NCBI RefSeq assembly: GCF_014851395.1
Contig: NW_024040485.1
Span: forward strand, 9,442,384 to 9,506,383
Origin: Micropterus salmoides
Taxonomy: Eukaryota > Chordata > Actinopteri > Centrarchiformes > Centrarchidae
Direction of reading: 5' to 3'
Length of the DNA stretch: 64,000 nt
The notes below the pieces were generated by a model. The model had not been told where the DNA came from and ran no database searches. It saw only the letters and a program-made list of their open reading frames with translations. Positions 1 through 9,973 of this stretch are shown here, piece by piece; positions within the stretch are counted from its first letter, which is position 1; the number at the start of each line of letters is the position of its first letter. A program made the position numbers and the translations under genes.

Positions 1-1844
1 TGTTTTACATGGAGCTATGTGCTGTAACTGGACATACGCCATCTGCAGCAATTAGCTTTTCCATTTCTGTTTGTGTATAGATTAAACAACACAATGAAAC
101 ATGTTAATTACTGAGCTTTGGTGTGTGGATTTTCAAACTTTAGAGCTAGCTGTTTCTCCCTGCTTCCATCACACTAATCACCTGCCGGTTGTAGCTCCAC
201 AGTTAGTGTACAGACTTGACAGTGCGAGTAAGCATGTCGAAACAGTTCCTTTAAACTACAGATTGAACCATGCAAATGCTATTTTCTAATTAAACGTTTA
301 GCAGCTTTTTAAATAATCAAAATAAACCACCAACACATTTCTGGATTTTTTCACAAATTAAAACTCTAGACTTAAGTCGTACTTACCAAAAGAGGACTCA
401 AAACACAAATGAACACATACAAATTTTCACGCCTCAAATTAACAAGTCATGTTGATTTGAGAGCTCACTTGAGGAACTACAAGGTGAGAGCGGTGTTACT
501 AGTAAGATTTGCGTGGAGCCTAGTTGGAGAAGTTTGGGGGAGGCACTTCTCAGAAGAAGAGCACCAGTAGAAGCTTCACTTCCAGCTGTCAGTGAGCTAA
601 TGCTGCTGCAGCAGATGCTGTGTTTTGGGACTAGGCCTGTTCCTCTTCAGATGCAAGGAGTGTGACAGCTGTAGAAATCCCCCCAGCCAGGTATGCCGCA
701 AAACTCCTGAGCGACGTGCGCGCATACACACTCACCGACAAACACGCAGGCGACGTTCCCCTCTTGCCCATTAATATTACATGCAGCAGACTTTGCAATA
801 ATGTACACTCACTTATCATTGATTTGCTCTCTCTCTCTTTCTATCTCCCACCGCTCATACCCCGTTGGGCGTTGAGATGTTAACCTGTAAATAATAAAAC
901 CTTTGCGCTGCTGGTGACATTTGGTGCTTGTGAAGGAGGGAAGAGCAGAGGAGGCCGGAGGGGAAACCTTGATGAAATTGAACCCTTTCCTGCATCATGA
1001 ATATTTTCCACATCACCAGGAGGATGCAAGGACTTATCACAGCTGTTTGTACCCGGGCTTAAGTGTAATTCACAGTCTCCACCAGGAAGGAGCTCATGTC
1101 TGATCGGTATTTAAACGATCCGTGGGACATTAAAATGGACAGAGGCAAGGCGGCAAACTGGGAGGGCTGAGCTGTATGCATGTGTTCACTCTGCTAAGTA
1201 GGTGAGCTGCAGTTGGCGTTGGTGAATTACTGAGCATCAGTTGTTGTATTGCTGCAGCAAAAAAAGAGCCCCGGATGAGAGAATGACCTACATAATGAGA
1301 AGCGGAGTATGGGTGATGAGGCTTTTATGGAGTGACAGCTGTTCTACCTGCCGTTGTCACCTTGACAGAGCAAAGGGACTCATCAATAAACCCCAAACTA
1401 ATGAGTGTCATTGTAGTTTATAGCGTAAGAGAACGGGGACAACGTTGTCTCACACGTCTGCCATATTAAGCACACCCTCAACCACCCCCGCAACAACCAA
1501 TTTATGACAAAGATTTTTTAGCTTATCCAGCACTACTGCGGGTATCATCATTTTCTGAGCTACCGCTGGTCCCAGTGGACTTGAGTGGAAGTGTCACTCA
1601 CTGAGAAACTTTACTGGGGGAGAGAAGACTACTTCCTCAACTGTGTCAATGCCCAGGTGCTCTTTTCAGGTGCTACAGTATGCAGTTTGTCTGACTGAGA
1701 GAGACAGGTCTGTGTCTGGCTTTCCTATCATCTCGGGCTGCTCTTCGCCTCAGTGTCAGCAGACTGAGCCTTCCTTCCTGTCAGTCTGCCGGAGCTGATG
1801 ATGAATTATAAAAGGGCCTGCTTTCCCAGAGAATACAGATGTTT

Positions 1845-1859
1845 CCCCCCCCCCCCCCC
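1845..1859. repeat. Poly-C run
   Basis: Fifteen consecutive C on the plus strand followed by CACACACACC. Such runs are length-unstable and hard to sequence, so the exact count may be an assembly approximation. Confidence 0.9.
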
Positions 1860-2820
1860 ACACACACCCCTCCTCTTTTTCGTACTGGATAGCGCTACAC
1901 TGTGAAAAGCCTTATCGTGCTTGCGATACAGTCGATGGAAAATGAGCACTTATTATGCAAGCTCAATGAGAAAACAGGGGCTAATTAACTTGAATGGAAA
2001 CACGTTTGGCTTCTCGAGCTTTTCATCTTAGAGGGGGCCTCTGTTTGCAGTATTTCTTTGACTGCTGATCTCCATATGCATATTTCTAAATGAAATATGG
2101 AAAGCCTTTAATGACTATATGACAATTATAGAAGTCATAATAATCCACGTCAATGCGCCCCGTTAATGTGTCTTGTTTTTGTGAACTGAAGCCCCACAGG
2201 AGAGAGTCGGCACTTGACAGGCAGCTTAGTTTTGAGCGTCCGACTCGGTGTTCAGCACAGGCGCTGTGGACACAGTACAGGCGGACAGATAAGCTGAGTG
2301 GTCGCAGCATGATTGGTATGCCGTCTCCTTCTAAAGTAAGAGCAAACAGAGGGTTGTTTTAATTGAGACACTGAGGAAGAGAAGCAATGCACTAATAAAC
2401 AGGTAATTATGCAACTCCCAGCTCCGCCAAAGCAGATTGTGAATCCATTAAGGCCTCTTCGCAAAAACGCCTCTTCCCTTTTTTTCCCCTCCAATGATTT
2501 TTTTTTTCTCTAAAGTGCTACGCAAAATCCCCAAGCATGCAGCCCTGTTGTGTGGGAGTGAGGCTCTCGACACAAAAAATTCATAACAATTAACCATCAA
2601 TCAGACTTAACCTCTGGGGTCACGGTAAGTGCTCCTCGCCCTGTGATTCTGCCGGCCAGATTAACACAGTGACAAAATGTGCCTGTACATGTCAGCTAAT
2701 CCATTTATTTATTCAGCTTTCTCCCAGACTGCCTGATTAATCACTCCCACACCACCGATGGAAGGGAAGAGGAAAGAAACACAGAGAATAAACGTGCTGC
2801 TCTGCTCGCTCAGAGGTCCG

Positions 2821-2896
2821 CTCGTGTGTGCGAGAGAGCGTGCACGTGAGCGCTCGTGTGTGCGAGAGAGCGTGCACGTGAGCGCTCGTGTGTGCG
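2821..2896. repeat. 32-bp CpG-rich minisatellite, about 2.4 copies
   Basis: Two identical 32-bp units (2821-2852 and 2853-2884, each starting CTCGTGTGTGCGAGAGAGCG) are followed by a 12-bp partial. They lie about 200 bp beyond the donor of the 3103-3139 exon. The array mixes GTGTG, GAGAG and GTGCACGTG motifs. Confidence 0.92.
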
Positions 2897-3102
2897 CACT
2901 GAGCAGTACCAGCTTCCCCGAACACAAGCCTGACTGAGCATCGGAGAGTAGTTTGCAAGAGTGCATGTAAACAACGATGGGGATGTTCACAAACACCTGC
3001 ACACATCCATCCCTCCAAACAAACAGACAGCCTTAAAATTCTCCCCGCCGACACATTCCAAACGAGAGTACCTCACAATTTTTAGAAAGTATTTATTCTT
3101 AC

Positions 3103-3139
3103 CTTGAGTGGCGATGTAGTGATTTGGCCTATGGTAGCC
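3103..3139 (-). CDS. ptprt: ptprt 37-nt exon: D1 strand GYHRPNHYIATQ
   Basis: A 37-nt exon, phase 0 to 1, with acceptor tttttcag|GGC and donor CTCAAG|gtaaga. It encodes GYHRPNHYIATQ plus the first G of the next glycine. IATQG is the conserved PTP motif preceding the helix that leads to the WPD loop. This is the last exon of the gene seen here. The following exon (expected to begin with GP and then a QET-like motif) was looked for down to base 1 and not found, so the catalytic HCSAGAGRTG motif and the second phosphatase domain lie off the left edge. Confidence 0.94.
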
Positions 3140-6100
3140 CTGAAAAAAAGTGGGAGAAAAGAAGATGAGTTCCTTCACTTTCCTTCTACTCATAAAAGAC
3201 CAGCTGTGGTGAGGAAAATGCTCCCAGAAAACACACAACGTCTTTGATATTTAGACAGAATGCAGGTTGACCCTTGCAGGCAAACTCAGTTTATTTCTAC
3301 GTTACAAACAATGCACTTTACCTCCATAACTGAACTGAACAGATTTAACCTGTATGGAATCCTAGTTAAGCTGTTTGGGCAGCAAAAATGTACTGCACTG
3401 TCTTAACTGGAGCTGTTTGAGAAATGTGTGTGCCACTCTTCAGAAATACTACTCAAAGTCAGGCTGCCAGCTGTTTGCCACTGTACACCCATTCAGTTCT
3501 TTGTTTCAATATCTGACTAAGGGAGGAAAATGCACGGCTGAAAGCTAGTGATGGATGCTGCTGGATACAAGATGCATAAAACACTCTCCATCACACACTC
3601 TATATGCAGCACACCTCTGGAGTAAGCAGCCAAAGTGTTGATAATCCCCAAGATACAACTAACGGCACTGATCTCCACAATAGGCCCCTAGTCTCATGGA
3701 TTACTCTAATCCCTTCAAGTTTTATTTGTCCAATTCCTTGTCTTCTCTCCAGAGATATGAGGCAGGAAACAAAACATTAGGACTTAAAGGCTCTTCCCAG
3801 GCCCTGCCTCCTCTTGATTGTCTCCCCCCCCCTCCACCCACCCCTGCTGCTCTGCTTATCTCCCTCATATTCAATTTAACTTGGACTGTGATTAACGCTC
3901 CTCCAATGAAGGGAGGAAGACACAAAGGATATTTTCCTCACTCTCTCTCTCATCCACAGGGCTCTTTCAGCTATTCAGCTGTCCTCCATTTTTAATGACT
4001 TCTTTATCTCTGGACTAAGGAGGAGATTTGTTTGTGCTTTCATGTAAGTTCTGTCAAGTAAAGTGGAGGCCTAGTACGCCGTCGGATTAGAGAGGGGGAG
4101 ACAGGAAGAAAGGAGGGCCTTGACAGTGACTGTCAGGTGAGTAGAGCTTACTATAAATGGACTTGCGGCTTTTTAGATGCATGTTACATTAGGAACATAA
4201 GACTGTTTCTTCACGATCAACACAAAGAGATAAAAGCTGATGTTCCATGTTGAAATTATTAATTGAACAGGCTTTGTTTCCAGGGATGTGTAAATTACTA
4301 AAGGAGAATAAATATGTGTCCTGCTCTTTGTATTTTGCTGCATTGCTTATCACACTGGTCATTTACATGAATTATTTCCAGTAACTTTGGGGTGTAAAAT
4401 GTCTAAAATATGCAGCATGAAATGTTTTTGCCTGTAGGCATGAATTTGTATTTTCAGTCTGAATATCATTAGATAACCCACTTTTGCAAATCTGGGGTAC
4501 TGACCCTATCACCTACAAAATACATTTTTAGACAACGTATTTGCCTTTACAAACACACTTGAGAGTAACAGAGAGTAAATGTTGACACTATATGTTCACT
4601 GGCAATGGTTCTTTTATGATCCAAGTGAACATCCTTATGCTATGCAAAAGTCATAGAATAGAGTATGGCTGGATTACTTACAGGCCCCAGACCCTATGGG
4701 GTCCCGAAAGCCCCAATGTTATTGTGTCAGTTTTTTTTGTGGTAATTTGTCATTTATTACAAATGTTTGTGATTATGCACAACTAATGCACCATATAAAT
4801 TAAAACTATTACGGCCTGGAGGTGAGTTCTGCATTGTTAGCTGTCTTGTCTACCCATCTTGTGAAGCAGTGGTCCCCAACCTCACAAGATGATGGAAGGT
4901 ATATGAAAGAAACACTATATTTATTTCACTTCCACAAAATTCTGTTCATTATTTCTACTTTTCTCTCATTTCTCTTCAGGTTGCTTTTACCTTTTCAGGC
5001 CTCAAATGAAGCAATCCATAAAGAAAACACCCCTCACAGCCATGATCTGCAACGATGGGTTGCAGGTAGAAATTGATTTGTTTGAAGAGGGTCACAAGCC
5101 AAAAAGGTAAGGGGGACAACTGTTGTAGAGGGTTCTGTGTCAAAATGAATACCACGGGGTGGGATAAACTACCACAAACAGTGGGTCAGTAAGGGTCCAC
5201 CAGTAATTTTGATTAGGATTAACGTTGCCATGGAGAGGAGGTCAGGGTGGATGGTTGGACATACAAAGCGCAAGACCAAGGTTTGTGTCCTGCATCCAAT
5301 GTGTTGTTAGTTCCAGGCTACTAAAATACTAGATTATGGTTTTTCTTTTCATATCGAAAGGAATAGGTATTGCGTGACTTGATTTTTCTGCACATGGTCA
5401 ATTCTGTAGCTCATCACTGCATTACTTCAGTATAGGACACAACCCCAGCAAACCTCTTTGTGCCCCATGTGCACACAAACACAACTCTGCAGACAACAGG
5501 CTATTACACTATGTTTCCTTGCCTCCTAAATGCTTATGAAAATACTCAATCAGCTGCGGAGAAAGGAAAGATACCCGACTGGCTCTGCTTATTCGTACGT
5601 GACTCGAAATAATCGGCAGTATTATAGAGTACAATAACAAACACTGTGGGAAATGTTCTACACATAAGAGTTTATTGGGCAGGACACGCTTCTAGATGGG
5701 TTAAAAAGCTTTCTGAAGAGCAAAAACATCATTACCCATCTGCCTGCATTTCTACTAAGTACTTTCTCAATGTAGCTGGCAGAGCAGTGAAAATCCTTTT
5801 CAATCAGGACCCTCTTAATATGCGTATATTCTTATCTTATAATGGGGCCCCCTCTATTGTGAGAGTCTTCTCCGCAGCGGCCCTTTTCGCAGCATAATGG
5901 ACCATAAACTGAATAGTGGGAAAGGTAAATAATTTAAGCCCCCTGCATTTGCCGCGGCACACCTTGCATTATGAATTTATGTTTGAATGCGTAACAGGAG
6001 ATTACAAATTACCACATTAGAGGGGCGGGGGAAAGAGAAGATGGGAGACGGAGTGAGAGTTCTCTCCTGAGCAGAAAACCACTTAGGAAGTCAGGTACAT

Positions 6101-7361
6101 CACCAGACCATTACACATGGAGCGGAAGAATCTGCTCAGAGAGGCCAATGAGCTGCTGTGATTGGTCACATCCTGCTACTAAAACTGCTATCAACAGCAA
6201 ATCAGGTCAGATCAAGAGGTTCTATAGTGTGCGAGCTAAGTGGGTTAGATCTGTTTTCGACGGGAGGCATGTCTCACGCCACTTTTGAACAACTTTTACT
6301 TACTGTAAAGGTATCCTAAGTCACTCCAGTGCATGTAAGTGCTGTGCTGCAAGTAGTCTCCTATAGTAAGAAGTATAATAAAACCATCTCTAGATAGCTG
6401 CTGTGTCTAGTTTGATTCTCTGGTCTGTCTGTGAGGCGTCTTCAGTGTCTCACAATAGAGGAGAAGGTAGCTGCTTTATTTGGATGTGAAGCAGAACAAG
6501 GCTGAAAAACAGCTCTGCAATTTCTCAAGTCTGTAAATGACAACATCAGTTGCCTGTTCAGTTGCTTAAAATGGCCAAACATGACAATGACAAGATTGTG
6601 CAAATGACGAGTGTCCTCTTGCGGAAGCAAAGGCAGCAGTTGTGTGACTTGTGTTGTCATTGTGTTGTAAAACATCTTAGGGATGAGATCTATGTGGATG
6701 TGACTTTGACATTGGAGAATACCAGTCAACGTTGGTTTCTTTTAACCATGACCACCTAAACTTCACCAAATAGTTGTCTCAACGTAACCAAATCTTGACC
6801 ACAGTGGTAGCAAAAAATGTTCACATGAATTATTTCTGTGACAGCAGTATTGCCATTTTAGGATTTCTATGTTTCTGCTACATTTCTATTTGTGATGTTC
6901 AAGGCACTGTATTGTACTATCTTGTATTCGTTTTTCAGTTTTATCCATCTTTTTAACTTGGCTAATTAATAATCCATGGAACTCCCCTTTTTCTTCTCAT
7001 GTTTGGTTTTCACAATGTATTCATGCTGTTGTTCAAAGCAAAGTCCAAAACTATAACCTCAGCTTCCCTTGTGTGCTAGTTTGCCTTTTCTCTCTCCCAG
7101 CACTGTCAGCCTCTGATCTTCACTCCTCTTAATATATCCAATGAATAGAGTGATACAGCAGCCTTTTAAAGTTGAATATAAAGGCACCATGTGTGTGTGT
7201 GACTTTTTCTGTCTGTATGTGTGTGTGCATGTGACGGGCAGGCAGTAGGCGCTGCTTAGTCCCTCAGGCCCCCTGCGATGGCAGCACCAGCGCCCTCGCT
7301 CTCCCCAAGAGGAAGCGCAGTGACCTTTGCGTTGGTGGCGCTGGCTGGTGTGTGTACTTAC
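3140..7361 (-). other. ptprt: ptprt intron
   Basis: A 4.2-kb intron between the two D1 exons. It contains a short hAT-type element at 4867-5122. The segment at about 5800-5995 has balanced composition and many TAAT/ATTA motifs and may be conserved non-coding DNA (see findings). No other gene is supported on either strand. Confidence 0.75.
4867..5122. mobile_element. Short non-autonomous hAT-type element (CAGTGGTCCCCAACC ends)
   Basis: The left end reads CAGTGGTCCCCAACC, a terminus widespread in vertebrate hAT/Charlie-type elements. The right end, GGTAAGGGGGACAACTG, is its degenerate inverted copy. Flanking octamers are TTGTGAAG (4859-4866) and TTGTAGAG (5123-5130), matching at 6 of 8 positions as an aged target duplication. 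It is 256 bp long with no transposase ORF. GGTCACAAGCCAAAAAGG just inside the right end is also typical of these elements. Confidence 0.65.
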
Positions 7362-7438
7362 ATCAACGTAATTTGCATTAATGTAATCGGAGCTCTGTTC
7401 CCCCTCCAGGGCCTGCAGCCTGACACGGGAGTGATCAT
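7362..7438 (-). CDS. ptprt: ptprt exon: D1 core strand (SDYINANYVD)
   Basis: A 77-nt exon, phase 1 to 0, with acceptor tcttccag|AT and donor GTTGAT|gtaagt. With T from the previous exon it encodes YDHSRVRLQALEGEQSSDYI then NANYVD. YDHSRV-L and SDYINANY are conserved motifs of classical PTP domains (the beta-sheet core next to the phosphotyrosine loop). The next codon in the mature message is GGC at 3139, giving the family-typical (V/I)D-GY junction. Confidence 0.95.
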
Positions 7439-8100
7439 CTGGAAGAGAGGAAGAAACCGGCATTGAATTAATCATATTAACGAGGGCATCAGGAAAAGAA
7501 AAGGGGGAGAGGGACAGAGAGACAGACAGTAAAACAAAGAAACAGAGAGAGAGATTATAAAACAGAGAAAGTGATGATGGAGGAGAGGTAGAAGGGCCAG
7601 ACCGGCATCATACTTTGGAACATATTAAAACAAAGTTGTAAATGCAACATGCCTAATGAGTAGCTACTCTTATGTGACTGAGCCTGTATAACAAACACAA
7701 TGCGCTGCTGTAAGTTTAAAACCTTCATGATACGAACTCGAACGAAATTAGGTACAGGAAACTTGCTCGATGGAAAACCTCAGTTAATGGTAAATAAGGT
7801 GGGGTGCAGTGAGCTTAAACCAAAGTACAATTACTTTGCTTGGGAAAGGGAAGTTGGACGTCCCCTGCTGGAACTTGACCCCAGTTAAGCGATTGAAGAT
7901 GATGAGGATGATGACAATTACTTTGAATAAGGACATACATTTATGGTGAGATATGTGAAATGAAAACTATGCAGCCTTGACCCTAGATTATGTTCAAATA
8001 AAAAAACAAAGGTAAAGTAATTTTAAAACAGTCCCTAAAGTTGACAAAGGTTTTTCCTCAGCAGCAGTGACTGAAGAGGGGGATGAAATCAGCATGAACA

Positions 8101-8433
8101 ACCTCCAGGTCTGAAAGTGACGCCAATGACAAAGTGCCTTAAACTTGCATTGTTTGTACTGGCCACCAGGGAGTGGCTCCACTGGTTAAAGAAAGAAGTC
8201 AAATTGCGTTGGAGTCTATGACAAAATGACCCTACTTCTCACTTGATTTATCCTCAGTAATGAGTCCTAATGAGTTTTTGGTCTCAGTGCCTAGTTTCAA
8301 GTTGGCTTCAATCCAGCAAGATGTTCATGTTTTAAATTATGGTCCCATTTAAAGGAAAATAAATGAGAAAACAGGGTATGCCGTAGGGCTTGTCTACCTT
8401 GTGATTGACAAGTCGCAACCACGGTGACCTGTC
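8101..8433 (-). mobile_element. MITE-like fish repeat, complete copy
   Basis: On the minus strand it runs from GACAGGTCACCGTGG, through CTTGTCAATCACAAGGTAG, GGGACCATAATTTAAAACAT and CTTTAACCAGTGGAG, to GCAAGTTTAAGGCACTTTG and CAGACCTGGAGG. I recognise this as a family dispersed in percomorph genomes. The plus-strand segment at 26068-26632 is a second copy with the same ordered landmarks. No ORF of its own; class not assigned. Confidence 0.7.
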
Positions 8434-8722
8434 TATCAGGATAGAAGCAAATTGTATCCACTACACTGTGCACATTTAACTAGCAGTGAACTAGTTTTTG
8501 AGTGCTGTCAGTGTTTTTGTCTAAGAACGCTGACTCTTTCACAGTGTGTTTTCAGTTCATGAAAGTTAACTGTAACATTTTGGTCACGTAAAAATGATCT
8601 TGTTCAGCATTCGGTTGTACAAAATGACTAGACTCCAAGGAGTTGGCTTTTCATTTTTTTCTGGTACGTACGTTTTGTTTTTTGCCTGATCAAAATTAGC
8701 ATTCCAATTAATATCACCATAC

Positions 8723-9402
8723 CAGTGTTGGGCAGTAATGCGTTACTGTAATATTATTACTTATGCCAGTAATGAGTAGTGTAAGGGATTACTTTTTCCA
8801 ATACAGTAATAATATCACAGTTGCTAAAACAGGGTGGTGTGTTCCAGTAACGCCGCGTACTGGAACACACCACCCTAGACGTGATGTGCGACTGTGCGGC
8901 AGGTCAGCGGCAGTTCAAGTAAAGCCAGAACTTTATTATGTTGTTAAGAATTGAGAACAAGGGAGAGAGGTGTTCTTTTGACAGGTGTAAGTATTGCTAT
9001 TATTGAGTCACAGTCAAAGTTAAAAAGAACATTGTCGTCCGTTGTAAACTTTGTGCGACAAGCAGAAAGTTTTGAAGCGCAAATAATTCTACATGTAATT
9101 TATTGATACATCTGCTAAAGCAGCACAGCAATGTGAAACTTATAGAAAGAAACTCTGGCCGCTACTGCCAGTGATGCTTGCACTCGTCGTGAGAGAGTAC
9201 CTTTAAGCTATGTTTTATGTTTTGTAAAAACAGTGAATACATACAATAATGTGCAGTAGTGAAAATAATAGTAACGATTAACATAACTAGTTACTACTAA
9301 CTAACTATACCCACTAATAAGTAAAATAATATTATTACTTTTTTAAGGAGTAATAAGTAACTAGAATCTTCTTTAAATTTCTGAGTAAGTTCCCCAGCAC
9401 TG
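8723..9402. mobile_element. Non-autonomous hAT-type element with 8-bp target duplication
   Basis: The left end is CAGTGTTGGGCAGTAATG and the right end GTTCCCCAGCACTG, inverted copies sharing CAGTG(T/C)TGGG. The flanking octamers CACCATAC (8715-8722) and CACCTTAC (9403-9410) match at 7 of 8 positions, the 8-bp target duplication expected for hAT transposition. Subterminal TTACTTTTT / AGTAATA motifs repeat at both ends. The interior (680 bp total) has no transposase ORF. A perfect 19-bp-arm palindrome sits at 8831-8876. Confidence 0.8.
8831..8876. repeat. Perfect inverted repeat, 19-bp arms, 8-nt loop
   Basis: Left arm 8831-8849 (AGGGTGGTGTGTTCCAGTA) is the exact reverse complement of right arm 8858-8876. 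The loop at 8850-8857 is ACGCCGCG. It lies inside the hAT-type element, not at its ends. Confidence 0.97.
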
Positions 9403-9885
9403 CACCTTACTAACCCAGCTAGCTAGCTTCACCCTGTCCAAATCTGGTCATCTCAGTTTCCCAAAAAACAACATGTACGTGATGTATAGAATGGTGATGC
9501 CCAAAATGCCAAACTCAAGGCTTAAAAATGGTAGTCCACAAACCAATGGGTGACCTCATGGTTTTTTAAAGTCTATCATAACAGCTCAGCTCAAGTTTGG
9601 AAAGGTAATGTGAATTAACTGTGAAATCAAATTCAACATTTTTATAAACAATGCTGAGGATACATGTTATTTTCCATATGCTGCACGACTTATTTCTCAT
9701 AACTGAAAAGACACTGCAGGAAGATGAATATAAAAGTAGATTGGAAAGGTCAAAGCTGCTCTCGTTGGCTGATAATAAAACTCTGTTTGAGCAGCTTATA
9801 GTTATCCAGAGTCACAAGCCTGGCCAATAAATCAGCCTGAAGAATGGGAATGGCACACAAAAACTCGGAGGTGCTTTGTACACAC

Positions 9886-9973
9886 ATGCAATAATATTCC
9901 CATATCGGTTCTTCATGCGATTCTCATCCTTCTTGGCAGAGTCCCATGGAGCAGACTGTCCCTCAAAAAAGCT
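9886..9973 (-). CDS. ptprt: ptprt exon: D1 start with KNRY phosphotyrosine loop
   Basis: An 88-nt exon, phase 0 to 1, with acceptor cttttcag|AGC and donor GCAT|gtgtgt. It encodes SFFEGQSAPWDSAKKDENRM and then KNRYGNIIA plus the first base of a tyrosine codon. KNRY is the phosphotyrosine-recognition loop of classical protein tyrosine phosphatases; its Tyr stacks on the substrate phosphotyrosine. The donor gtgtgt is clearly suboptimal. A shadow ORF covers part of the exon in another frame and is not the gene product. Confidence 0.94.

Larger units (their letters stand above)
1..3102 (-). other. ptprt: ptprt intron within D1, incomplete at window edge
   Basis: No exon was recognised. It contains a 15-base C run at 1845-1859 next to a short CA tract, and a CpG-rich 32-bp minisatellite at 2821-2896. 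The rest is unremarkable AT-rich intron; its short ORFs have no family features and are not annotated. Confidence 0.7.
7439..9885 (-). other. ptprt: ptprt intron
   Basis: A 2.4-kb intron that is largely transposon-derived: a MITE-like repeat at 8101-8433 (minus orientation) and a 680-bp hAT-type element at 8723-9402 carrying a perfect hairpin. No coding potential beyond random ORFs. Confidence 0.75.

Noticed and set aside
1..3102. Search for the next D1 exon (GP-x-QET...FWRM)
   Set aside because: No matching acceptor plus coding sequence was found, so the exon is presumed to lie off the left edge.
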